Origin: Burkholderia sp. Ax-1719
GTDB lineage: Bacteria; Pseudomonadota; Gammaproteobacteria; Burkholderiales; Burkholderiaceae
Assembly (NCBI RefSeq): GCF_011753055.1
Contig: NZ_VWWJ01000016.1
Coordinates: forward strand, 1 to 64,000
Direction: 5' to 3'
DNA: 64,000 nt
In this document: positions 45,411-53,978 of the stretch, in pieces
Numbering within the stretch: position 1 is the stretch's first letter
Layout of the letters: each line of letters begins with the position of its first letter
The notes under the pieces: model-generated
What the model saw: the letters and a program-made list of their open reading frames with translations, nothing else
Told to the model about the DNA's origin: nothing
Databases searched by the model: none
Made by a program: the position numbers and the translations under genes

Positions 45411-45461
45411 GTTGATATCAAGTTGATATATAGTTGATACATGACTATACTGTTGAGATAT
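45411..45461. promoter_or_regulatory. 11-bp-period direct repeats (GTTGATAT) upstream of the RHH-helicase operon
   Basis: GTTGATAT occurs at 45411 and 45422, GTTGATAC at 45433, and GTTGAGATAT at 45452. The first three are spaced exactly 11 bp, one helical turn, as in operators of ribbon-helix-helix repressors. They lie between the divergent dioxygenase and regulator genes. Confidence 0.65.
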
Positions 45462-45484
45462 CCTCGGCTCAAGCGAGACAAACC

Positions 45485-46564
45485 ATGCCATCCGTAACAC
45501 TTCCCCTACTGGAAGCAGAAGGTTCTGCCCGCATGGTTCGTGAATTTGCTGCGCTAGTCGAGTCAATATCTAGGACCGTCGAGTTTACTGCAAACCCTGA
45601 CAATGATGGGGTCACGTGCTCCGTGGCGCTGCCAGATGAGACACGGCTCTGTCGCCAAGCCCGGAGCGCTGACGAGGCCGCACGTTGTTTGCTGCTTGCG
45701 CTGACAACTGACGTCCTTTGCGCGCGAGTAGATGATCACTGGAGTTCCCGCTACCAGCTCGTTCTCGAGCAAAGCTGCACTCAAGACCCGGAGGGCAAAA
45801 TGCAACTCGACGAATGCGAAACCACCGCATCCCGAACGAAGGAGCGTCAGGTAACGATTGGCGTTAGCACGAAGGCCTCGTTACATACCGCGATCGGTGT
45901 ACTAGCACAGGCGCGTGGCGAGTCGCTTTCAGCGGTAGCACGAGACATGGTCGCGAGGGGATTCGAGGACTTCGAAACGCGGTCCTTTACGGAGAGCCAA
46001 AGTCGGTTGCTGGCCAGCTTCGAGTCCAAGCTCGCGACATACTGCGAAGGCGAGAACATGCAGTGGATGGTTCGCGTGGACCGAAGGCTGGCAACACGGA
46101 TCAAGCTCTCCGCAAAAGAGTTCGGGAAATCGGCGTCGTACATGGCTGCCATTTGTATAACTGACGCGTTGGTCAAACAGACCGCAATTGTGCCAGGTGC
46201 AGTCGTTCCAACGGAGCTTGAGTCGGCAAAGGCCATCGTTGAGCAATTCAAGGGGCCGGCAGTTCGCAGGCTTGCGGATGATATTGGGCTAGGCAAACGC
46301 GGCCCTCTTCTGAGCGGCGTCCTCTCGGGCAAGACAGATGCTCCACGGGCGGTACTTCGAGCGCTATCTTTGAAGCTTAAGGTGTCAATTCCGCTCCTCA
46401 AGCAAGTCTTCAACGAATCGTTCCTGAATACCCCCATCCCGGCATTCAAGGCTCAAGGCGAAAAGCCTGAAGTCAGACTCGAGAAGCAATCTTGGGAAGA
46501 TGCGGTTAAGTCGCTGAAATTGACAGACGAAGACACCGCTGCACTTCTCGAGTTCGCAGACTAA
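45485..46564 (+). CDS. Putative double ribbon-helix-helix-type regulator paired with the ImmA-helicase fusion
   Basis: A 359-residue protein without a clear full-length match. Two segments look like RHH DNA-binding units: RQVTIGVSTKASLHTAIGVL... with SLSAVARDMVARGF, and QWMVRVDRRLATRIKLSAKEFG with SASYMAAICITDAL. A C-terminal part is helical and ends acidic (LTDEDTAALLEFAD). ATG 45485 follows the repeated operator; a TTG at 45434 lies within the repeats and is unlikely. The helicase fusion starts 7 nt after its stop, so the two are one operon. It is likely an autorepressor or antitoxin-like sensor cleaved by the ImmA-type protease of its partner. Confidence 0.6.
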   Translation: MPSVTLPLLEAEGSARMVREFAALVESISRTVEFTANPDNDGVTCSVALPDETRLCRQARSADEAARCLLLALTTDVLCARVDDHWSSRYQLVLEQSCTQDPEGKMQLDECETTASRTKERQVTIGVSTKASLHTAIGVLAQARGESLSAVARDMVARGFEDFETRSFTESQSRLLASFESKLATYCEGENMQWMVRVDRRLATRIKLSAKEFGKSASYMAAICITDALVKQTAIVPGAVVPTELESAKAIVEQFKGPAVRRLADDIGLGKRGPLLSGVLSGKTDAPRAVLRALSLKLKVSIPLLKQVFNESFLNTPIPAFKAQGEKPEVRLEKQSWEDAVKSLKLTDEDTAALLEFAD

Positions 46565-46571
46565 GCTATCA

Positions 46572-49500
46572 ATGAACCCATTTGACCGAGCTCGCGCGGA
46601 AGCGCAGGTATTGCGACAACGACTTCTGGAATGCTGCGACACTTCCACACCAACTAGTCGCGAGCTTCTGTCAGTCGTCGAGGACGAGCTTGATTTAGCG
46701 GTCGAGAAAGTGCCTGCGGACTACCCGGCCCTTGGCGGTGGCGCGGCCGTTCTCGACCGTCCAGAGCGCTCCATCTATGTCCGTGACGACGTCAGCGAAG
46801 CCGAGTTCGCATATCTTGTCGCTCATGAACTGGGCCATTGGGTGTTGGACGTAGACAAGCCACAAACCAGCGTCGCTCACCTCAAGGCAATGGTTGCAGG
46901 ACCAGAGACGCCAGCTGTAGCAAAGGTCGAAGCCTACGGGGCTCGGGAACGGCAGGAGTTGCAGGCAAATGTGTTCGCTCGTGAGTTGCTGCTTCCGCGA
47001 GACACTGCCAACTCGATTTGGAAGGCAGGCAAAAGCGCCCACCAGATAGCCAAGACGTACGTTCTCCCGCTGGAGATAGTTCGCGTACAGTTGCTGGACG
47101 GCGTCTTGCTTCCCCCTTATACGCCGCCGCCGGCAAAACCATTGCCGGCGCCGAGCGAAGATCAACGCAAGGCAGCGGAGGCGAAAGAGCGCTTTGTAAA
47201 CGTTGTCGCTGGCCCTGGGACTGGCAAGACAACCACACTGGTTCATCGCGTCAAGTACCTCATTGAAGACCTTAGCGTCGACCCCAGTCGGATACTCGTA
47301 CTCACCTTCACGAACAAGGCGGCCTTTGAACTGGTTGAGCGGTTGCGCAATGCAGGCATATCCCGCGCGGCCGATATATGGGCGGGCACATTCCATGCCT
47401 TCGGCCTGGAGTTCCTTCGGAAGTATCACCAGCATTTCGACCTTAACGCCGACGTACTAGTCGCAGACAGACTCCAGCAGCTATCGCTACTCGTAAAGAA
47501 TCTTCCTCGTGTCGAGTTGAAGCACTACCTGCGCGTAGAGGATCCATATGAGTGGCTGAAAACGGTCATCTCCTGCATACAGCGCCTAAAGGAAGAACTC
47601 GTCAGCCCGGAGGAATATCGTTCACGGCTCCAGAGCCTGGGCGCCTCCGAAGAGGTCATACAGGACGAGCGCGAGGACGTTGGAACGCTGTACGAGTTGC
47701 ATGAAAACATCCTGCGCGATGCGCACATGGTTGATTTTGTGGATCTGGTAGCAAAGCCAGCCATGAAAGTGCGGGATGCGAGAGAGACTGTCACCGAACT
47801 TGCGGACCACTTTGAACACATCCTCGTGGACGAGTATCAAGACGTCACTGAAGCAATGGTGACGATGGTGCGCCAGCTCGCCGCGAACGCCAAATCGCTC
47901 TGGGTCGTTGGGGACGTGCGACAAGCAATCCACCATTGGCGCGGCGCATCAGTCAAGAGTCTCCTGAGATTCGAACATGCCTTCAAGACGGCCGGCGACT
48001 CGTCGACGGTCAAGAAGTACTCGCTCGACGCAAACCGCCGAAGCTCTTGGGAAATCCTTGAGCTCTTCGGCCAAGCCGGTCGCGTTCACGTGCTCGAATC
48101 GCGTTTGCCGCTGGACGAAATGCATGCCGTCAACGGCAAATCCGGCTCGCTGCCAGAACTTCTTTCATGCGAGTCGCGAACGGCCGTCTCCCAGGCCGTA
48201 GTGAATGAAGTCAAAAAGCATCAGCATTCCGGCATCAGCTACCGGGAACAGGCACTGCTTTGTCGCAAGACCGCCGATGTCGAATACCTCGCGACCCAGA
48301 TGCGTGCGGCTGGCGTACCGATTCTGTACATAGGGGAGCTAGCTCATCGACCGGAGATAAAGCGACTGCTGTGCCTGATGCAACTCCTGTGTGAACGTGC
48401 TCCTCGAGCGCTAGTTGGACTGAGCAATACCGCTGGGATTTCTATGCCCATGAGCGACATTGCGATCTTGCTCAGTCAATCGGTAGGCCAGATTGCCTGG
48501 CAGCGCGGCCGATGGCTTGGCGAAGCACCGGAGGATTTGTCGTCAGCAGGCGCATCCACAAGCTTTCGGCTCAAGTCCCTTCTTGCGGGATTTTCGCGCC
48601 ACACGAGTCCTTGGGAGTTCGTTTGCGACATGCTACTCGACCGGCGGTTTGGTCTACCACCAGAGGATGATGCATCACTTGATGCGCAGACGGCTCGGCT
48701 GGCGTTGTGGCAGTTTGCGTATTCCGTGCGCAATGGCGACGGCGACATGCGCCAAGCGACCCTGTCCAGATATTTGCTGCGGCAACAGCTAAGGCAGCGC
48801 ATTGGCGACACACATGGTGACAGGGAGCTGCCTCCTGAAGCGACCGCCATGGACGCCGTACGTGTCATGACGGTTCACGGGAGTAAAGGTCTCGAATTTG
48901 AAGCCGTGCACATCGGATACATCGACGCTGACTCCTATGGGGCGGACGAACCCTCGTGGAACTTCGGCGACTCTACACAGGTGCTCGTTCCGCCAGCAGT
49001 ATTGGGTAGCAATGACGTCGAGCATCAGTTTGAAACAGCCGTCGAGCGGAATAACCTCTTCTATGTTGCGCTATCACGCGCGAAAAATCGGCTGCAACTC
49101 TACGAGAACGTCGAATTTGCCACGAGGGCGCGCCTGAAGCAGCTCACGACTGACTCGACCAAATACCTGAGCAAAAGTCTCGGAGAGATCTCGTCGGCCG
49201 ATTCGGCCGCGGCGCCCGAAGCGAATACTTCTACTTCGCTCTCGGTCAAGTTCGAGGAATTTGAGGCCTATATCCGCTGCCCGTTACAACATCACTACCG
49301 CTACCACTTGGGTTTGCCCAATGAGCAAGAGGTCGATGCGGCATTGCGGGCACGCTGGGCTGTCATGGACACGCTCGAAGAATATGCTCGAAACAAAACC
49401 CATCCGAAGCAGGTGTTCTATGATGCGTGGGCTCGTTACCAACTTCCTTCCGAGGAAGACGACCCGCAACTCATCCGGGATGCAAAGACTGTATGTCGGC

Positions 49501-49898
49501 GCGGGTTAGCCGTCATCAAGGAACTCGACGGTACGTTCAGTGAAGGGCTCGTTGCCACGCTCAGAGACGCTGATGTTGAGTTACCTTGGGTCATAGAAAC
49601 AGGAAAAGGCTCCGCGGCACGACTACATCTCGTTCGCTTCTCCCCTCTCGGAGCCTCTGCAACCGCGTCATATTTGCGCCCGCTGCTGCGAGGCATCCCA
49701 GGACGGCGCCCCATGCCGATGGTCATCCACACTCTGGTCGTGGAACAGAGGGTCGACGCACCGATTAGTCAACGACCTGAAAGTACCACGGCCTACAAAG
49801 CAGCCGGGAAGATGTGTTCCGGGCAGGTTGTCGCTACGCCGGGCAGACAATGCAGTAGATGCAGCTATTTAACTGTCTGTCCGTCCAAGCCGATCTAG
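46572..49898 (+). CDS. ImmA/IrrE protease - UvrD/Rep helicase - Fe-S PD-(D/E)XK-like fusion
   Basis: An 1108-residue multidomain protein. Residues about 30-180 are an ImmA/IrrE metallopeptidase with HELGH at 85-89 and the downstream Glu helix ERQELQANVFARELLLP. Residues about 195-880 are an SF1A helicase: Walker A AGPGTGKTT (213-221), LTFTNKAAFE, ILVDEYQDV, GDVRQAIHHWRGA, MTVHGSKGLEFE and FYVALSRAKNR. The last 210 residues begin FEAYIRCPLQHHYRY and end CSRCSYLTVCP, the four-cysteine Fe-S frame of AddB/Cas4 nucleases, but I do not see the usual D...(D/E)xK residues, so the nuclease may be inactive. Likely a DNA-damage- or phage-responsive processing enzyme. Confidence 0.85.
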   Translation: MNPFDRARAEAQVLRQRLLECCDTSTPTSRELLSVVEDELDLAVEKVPADYPALGGGAAVLDRPERSIYVRDDVSEAEFAYLVAHELGHWVLDVDKPQTSVAHLKAMVAGPETPAVAKVEAYGARERQELQANVFARELLLPRDTANSIWKAGKSAHQIAKTYVLPLEIVRVQLLDGVLLPPYTPPPAKPLPAPSEDQRKAAEAKERFVNVVAGPGTGKTTTLVHRVKYLIEDLSVDPSRILVLTFTNKAAFELVERLRNAGISRAADIWAGTFHAFGLEFLRKYHQHFDLNADVLVADRLQQLSLLVKNLPRVELKHYLRVEDPYEWLKTVISCIQRLKEELVSPEEYRSRLQSLGASEEVIQDEREDVGTLYELHENILRDAHMVDFVDLVAKPAMKVRDARETVTELADHFEHILVDEYQDVTEAMVTMVRQLAANAKSLWVVGDVRQAIHHWRGASVKSLLRFEHAFKTAGDSSTVKKYSLDANRRSSWEILELFGQAGRVHVLESRLPLDEMHAVNGKSGSLPELLSCESRTAVSQAVVNEVKKHQHSGISYREQALLCRKTADVEYLATQMRAAGVPILYIGELAHRPEIKRLLCLMQLLCERAPRALVGLSNTAGISMPMSDIAILLSQSVGQIAWQRGRWLGEAPEDLSSAGASTSFRLKSLLAGFSRHTSPWEFVCDMLLDRRFGLPPEDDASLDAQTARLALWQFAYSVRNGDGDMRQATLSRYLLRQQLRQRIGDTHGDRELPPEATAMDAVRVMTVHGSKGLEFEAVHIGYIDADSYGADEPSWNFGDSTQVLVPPAVLGSNDVEHQFETAVERNNLFYVALSRAKNRLQLYENVEFATRARLKQLTTDSTKYLSKSLGEISSADSAAAPEANTSTSLSVKFEEFEAYIRCPLQHHYRYHLGLPNEQEVDAALRARWAVMDTLEEYARNKTHPKQVFYDAWARYQLPSEEDDPQLIRDAKTVCRRGLAVIKELDGTFSEGLVATLRDADVELPWVIETGKGSAARLHLVRFSPLGASATASYLRPLLRGIPGRRPMPMVIHTLVVEQRVDAPISQRPESTTAYKAAGKMCSGQVVATPGRQCSRCSYLTVCPSKPI

Positions 49899-50058
49899 TT
49901 GATGTTCATCTGCAGTTTCCGATACGACTTCATCTAATGCGAATGTGAAGCAGCGCAGCTCGCAGATTCGCAGTGCGTGAGAGCGTTCGGCGACCGCTCG
50001 CCGCGCCCCCGGTCATACAGTGACATTCAAGGCAAGTGTCGACCAAGGGCAACAAGGC

Positions 50059-53000
50059 TCATTGAGCGGCTCTGATTCTATTGAAAAGCTCATTCAATAA
50101 ATGAATCGGGGTCTTCAAAAAGGGGTTGTGCTTCCAGCTATCACGCCCGCCCCAGTGTTCGATGGCTTTGCCGACAGATTCCTGATCTATTGCAACGCCC
50201 TGATCGAGCCAGTGGCTTAAAAGTTTAGTCGCTGACTCAGCGGTATTTGAATCGGCAGAACATAGACATGTATGTGTCGTACTCGTGAGCTCTGCCGAAG
50301 GTGGGATCTCTAGCCTGCGAAGCGCATCGAAAATGCCGCTTACATCACCTGAGGCATCATCACTCAGCCGCCGCAATAGCATCTGGGGCATTCCGTCAAT
50401 ATGGTGACGTTCAACCAGAAAGATGACATAGCGTAACGAATCGCCGTTCGCGACACGTAAGAGCGCCTCAAGCTCTTCCCGCGTCATCTGAATCCCCTCG
50501 AATATATTCGCCGCGAGATCGTTGATCCACACAGACGGATGAAGAAGTCCGCGTATGACGTCTTTACGGCTCAACGGTACATTTGCGGCTTTCTCCCAGG
50601 CAGGCGGATCTATATCTACAGCAGGGAGGAAAGTAAATACCGATTTGAATGATTTTGCATCGATTCTATGTACCAATTCTTTGGCTTCCTGCGCCAGAGA
50701 GTGCAAGTCGAGCGGGAGCAACTGCGCGACTGCCTTGATTGTCGCCTGCAATGCGGGCTCGTCGTGAATAGTCGACCAAGAGTAGATATCGCTAACGGGC
50801 TTCTGCATGAACCCAGACGCATGTATCAACCCTGCAAACTGAACGAAGGCATGACGAGGATTTTTCTCTATGGTCGTTTCTGAATAGCCGTTTGCGAAAG
50901 CATTGGCAATTGATTGATAGGCGCAAAGCCAAGCATCTTCCATACTAGGCCCAACAGGCACCAGGGTGACAGGCGATACGACTTCTTTGTCATCTGGCAG
51001 GAGCGACTGTAATTCTTCAATTCCACGAGATTTCAGAATCTCATTGACTTGAAAGCTAAACCCTAAAGTTCGGAGCTTCTTGTCCATGAGTTCGTTTTCC
51101 GCAAAGGACCTAATCAGGTCATCCGGCTGCGCTTTGAGTGCCGCCAAGGCAACAATCTCCAATAGGTCGCGGTCGCTGCGATCTTTTTTATCGAAGATAT
51201 TGCGTACATTGAACGGCTCGATAATTGTAAGCAATTCGGCCAAAACTGCAGACAGGGTCGTAGCATCATAGTGAATTGCACCACAGCGGATAGCGGTGGC
51301 CCATGCTACGAGCTTCGTCGCCGGATTGGTTGCGTCAAGCCTTGCCGCAGCTAAGGGCTCGACGAGGGAATTTGCCTTTGCACCGATGTCCGAGAGAGCA
51401 ACGCCTATGCTGAATTTATCGCTCGCACCGTCCTCGACAGCCTTGAATGACTGTCGTACCAGTTCCTGCGCCATCAGTTCAGACACAACAATTTCACTAT
51501 TGCCGAGCAACCCAAGGGCTCGCCGCAATTGTTGTGGAAGCCCGGCGGTATGTCGAACCAAGTACAGCTCGATCAAGTCATCAGCCAAGCCTTGCCCAAC
51601 GGCAAAGCCTAAGACCTCTTGCCTGTCGGGATGGTCGACCACATCGTTAAGCAGACTGCTTGATTCCCGCACCAGGAAGCGCGAAGCGACAAATTCGCAA
51701 AATGTTTTGTGAATAAAGGTAAGTAAGCCCGTACCGTCGTGATACACCTTTTCGATCAGACCTACCCTCTCCCAGTGAGTTACCGCACGTCGAATGTCTT
51801 CTTTTAGAGCCAACGGTGCAGCCTTCATTAGAGGGGCGAGCATCTCGGCCGCGCGATCAATTAGTGTATCGAACACAATCAGCGGATCGCAGACGAGAAT
51901 CCAACCAATAATGTCGAGCACGACTTTGTAGAGGTCAGCCTTCTCCGCAGATTTATCGATCGGTCGCTTTTCAAACAGGCTGATGAGTTGCGTGTAAAGC
52001 CCTAGCCGTGTACCAGGCAACGTACTACGCTGACGAATCAGCGACGCAGACATCCCGAGAAGTTGTGGGCTGACCGAAATCGCTTCGCTAGGCGATATTT
52101 TGCCGATTTGAAATGGCGACAAATCAACGGAATTCGAATCTGGAGAGTCAACTATCAGCACTGCGCGCACTAGTGCCTCGAGATTCTTCGCCCCTTCCTC
52201 TTTTCTCGGAGGCAGAAGGTTGTAATGGGTCCAACTCGACAACTCGGCAGTCTCATAACCTATTGGCCTGGTTGTAACAACCACTCGCACACCGGGATGG
52301 CCTAAAGCAAACTTATTGATCTGTTCCGCGACGTCGTGGTGGGCACTGCCGCATTCGTCCAGCCCGTCTGCAAGTACGACCCAATTCTGACGAGGCACAC
52401 TTCGAATCTGGTCAGGTGTCAGCGAGGAACCTCCGAGCGCGTGCTTCACGAGCACCTCTGAGAACGCTGCGCCTTGCTGCATGGCTGCGGCAATCGGCTT
52501 GAGTGCAACACTCAATACAAGATAACCATCCCGAGCGTACTGATGAGCTAGCTCCTTGATCATCGTGGACTTGCCCAAGCCGGGACCTGCTACGACCACT
52601 GCGAGCATCTTGAAGCGTGCGGTCCAAACAGAATCGAACTCCTCCCCAATCGCCTTGCGTTCCGTGCCTTTGTGATAACGATCCAGCGCTAACGCGGCGT
52701 CGCCCAAAGCTGGGTCTTCGAAACGTCTTGGCCCCAGACGCATTGGAAGCAGGTGCACAAGCGGAATCTTGCGTTTTATCCCAGTAACGGAGAAATGGCT
52801 GTTCGTCTCAATCATCCACCTGGAATAGCGATCGAACACAGATGCGGGAAAGTCGTTTGCACGTATGGCGATGTTTGAGCTGCTAAGCAGGCGCACCAAG
52901 TCGGGCAATGTCCACCGCCCACGATCTGCGATTAGATGCACGGCATGAAGGTAAAGACAATTCCATGCTGCATCGGCATCTTCGTCCCGCGCGCACACGT

Positions 53001-53625
53001 GACGTAATATCTCCTTGGCGGCACGGATACCAGTGTCCTCCTCGCTAAGGGCGTGGATCACCTTGATACGCATGCAACGACATACCGTCTGAGCTGCTAT
53101 GCTGGCCTGACTCAATCGCTGAGACCACTCAGCACCGATGTCGCTTAGTTGGTCCGTCCTGCCCTGCCCAAGACGTCGGATGTCCTTTGCAAGCTCCTCG
53201 CGAACTGTATTGCTCGAATCAGCAGCAACCGCCAACACCCCATGTGACAACTGGCCTTTGTCGATTGCGACTGCAATAGACTGCAAAGCAGTCCAGAGGC
53301 TAGCGCCGCGAGCTAGACCTTTCTTCGCTTGAACCTCAATAGCTGAACCGTCCGCAAGCTCGACGCGCAGATCATCGCCGGGCCCCTCGCTCTCTGCCCA
53401 AACTGCGGTAGGCTTGTCGATGCACACGCCGTCAAGCCAGCCCAAAGCCGTGCCACGCAGAATATGAATCCCGACGATGGCCGTTGTGGCGGCCTGAAAA
53501 TTGACCCCGCCGCCTACCGCCGTACCGCCGCCTGTCTTTTTATCGCTAGTAATCTTGGGATTCTTGGCCGCCTTGGCCGCCTTGGCCGCCTTTGGTATCG
53601 CGGCACTACTCTGCTTGTCCGTCAT
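50059..53625 (-). CDS. NACHT (STAND) NTPase with N-terminal PD-(D/E)XK-like nuclease domain
   Basis: An 1188-residue protein. After a Lys/Ala-rich leader, residues 38-170 resemble a Cap4/Mrr-type nuclease: GGGVNFQAATTAI, D84-D85 and EVQAKK (E97, K101). A NACHT module follows with Walker A GPGLGKST (347-354) and Walker B VVLADGLDE (416-424), then VTTRPIGYE and a winged-helix-like region. The remaining 600 residues are helical repeats, the usual sensor of bacterial NLR-like immune proteins (Avs and bNACHT). It probably oligomerises on a phage protein and then cuts DNA. Convergent with the helicase fusion; single-gene unit. Confidence 0.8.
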   Translation of the reverse strand: MTDKQSSAAIPKAAKAAKAAKNPKITSDKKTGGGTAVGGGVNFQAATTAIVGIHILRGTALGWLDGVCIDKPTAVWAESEGPGDDLRVELADGSAIEVQAKKGLARGASLWTALQSIAVAIDKGQLSHGVLAVAADSSNTVREELAKDIRRLGQGRTDQLSDIGAEWSQRLSQASIAAQTVCRCMRIKVIHALSEEDTGIRAAKEILRHVCARDEDADAAWNCLYLHAVHLIADRGRWTLPDLVRLLSSSNIAIRANDFPASVFDRYSRWMIETNSHFSVTGIKRKIPLVHLLPMRLGPRRFEDPALGDAALALDRYHKGTERKAIGEEFDSVWTARFKMLAVVVAGPGLGKSTMIKELAHQYARDGYLVLSVALKPIAAAMQQGAAFSEVLVKHALGGSSLTPDQIRSVPRQNWVVLADGLDECGSAHHDVAEQINKFALGHPGVRVVVTTRPIGYETAELSSWTHYNLLPPRKEEGAKNLEALVRAVLIVDSPDSNSVDLSPFQIGKISPSEAISVSPQLLGMSASLIRQRSTLPGTRLGLYTQLISLFEKRPIDKSAEKADLYKVVLDIIGWILVCDPLIVFDTLIDRAAEMLAPLMKAAPLALKEDIRRAVTHWERVGLIEKVYHDGTGLLTFIHKTFCEFVASRFLVRESSSLLNDVVDHPDRQEVLGFAVGQGLADDLIELYLVRHTAGLPQQLRRALGLLGNSEIVVSELMAQELVRQSFKAVEDGASDKFSIGVALSDIGAKANSLVEPLAAARLDATNPATKLVAWATAIRCGAIHYDATTLSAVLAELLTIIEPFNVRNIFDKKDRSDRDLLEIVALAALKAQPDDLIRSFAENELMDKKLRTLGFSFQVNEILKSRGIEELQSLLPDDKEVVSPVTLVPVGPSMEDAWLCAYQSIANAFANGYSETTIEKNPRHAFVQFAGLIHASGFMQKPVSDIYSWSTIHDEPALQATIKAVAQLLPLDLHSLAQEAKELVHRIDAKSFKSVFTFLPAVDIDPPAWEKAANVPLSRKDVIRGLLHPSVWINDLAANIFEGIQMTREELEALLRVANGDSLRYVIFLVERHHIDGMPQMLLRRLSDDASGDVSGIFDALRRLEIPPSAELTSTTHTCLCSADSNTAESATKLLSHWLDQGVAIDQESVGKAIEHWGGRDSWKHNPFLKTPIHLLNELFNRIRAAQ

Positions 53626-53734
53626 TTCCGATCTATATCCGTTGCGGCCAACACATGGTCACGCTTAACGACCGATGCGAAGCCTTCAAGAGTTACCTAC
53701 CAAGCGCGTAACTGGGTGGCGGTGCAATCACTGG

Positions 53735-53923
53735 TTATTTGAAACCTAGGTCAAACGTCGGCACACGACGAGCCCACTGTTCCCAGGTCAGCCCCGAAAT
53801 CCGCGATACGGCCGCAGTTTCCCGATCCACTCGCCATTGCATCGGCAGCCGGAACAGCACATCCTTGAGATACGCATACGCAGCAAGCCGATTCATACGC
53901 ATTAACTTGCATTGCGCTCGCAA
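53735..53923 (-). pseudogene. Possible remnant of an IS66-type transposase C-terminus
   Basis: A 62-codon fragment contains NRLAAYAYLKDVLFRLP, which resembles the AYLKDVLxRLP segment near the end of IS66-family transposases. The rest does not match well and no terminal repeats were found. If real, it is a relic left between two defence units. It could equally be chance. Confidence 0.3.
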
Positions 53924-53978
53924 TCGCCGCTGCGTGCAAACGCGACGAGGAGCGAGATTGAGCGGCTAATCGCCAGTT

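Noticed and set aside
53520-53600. Nine-base repeats (GGCCGCCTT units) as a possible repeat element
   Set aside because: They encode the Lys/Ala-rich leader of the NACHT protein (KAAKAAKAA) and are explained as low-complexity coding sequence.
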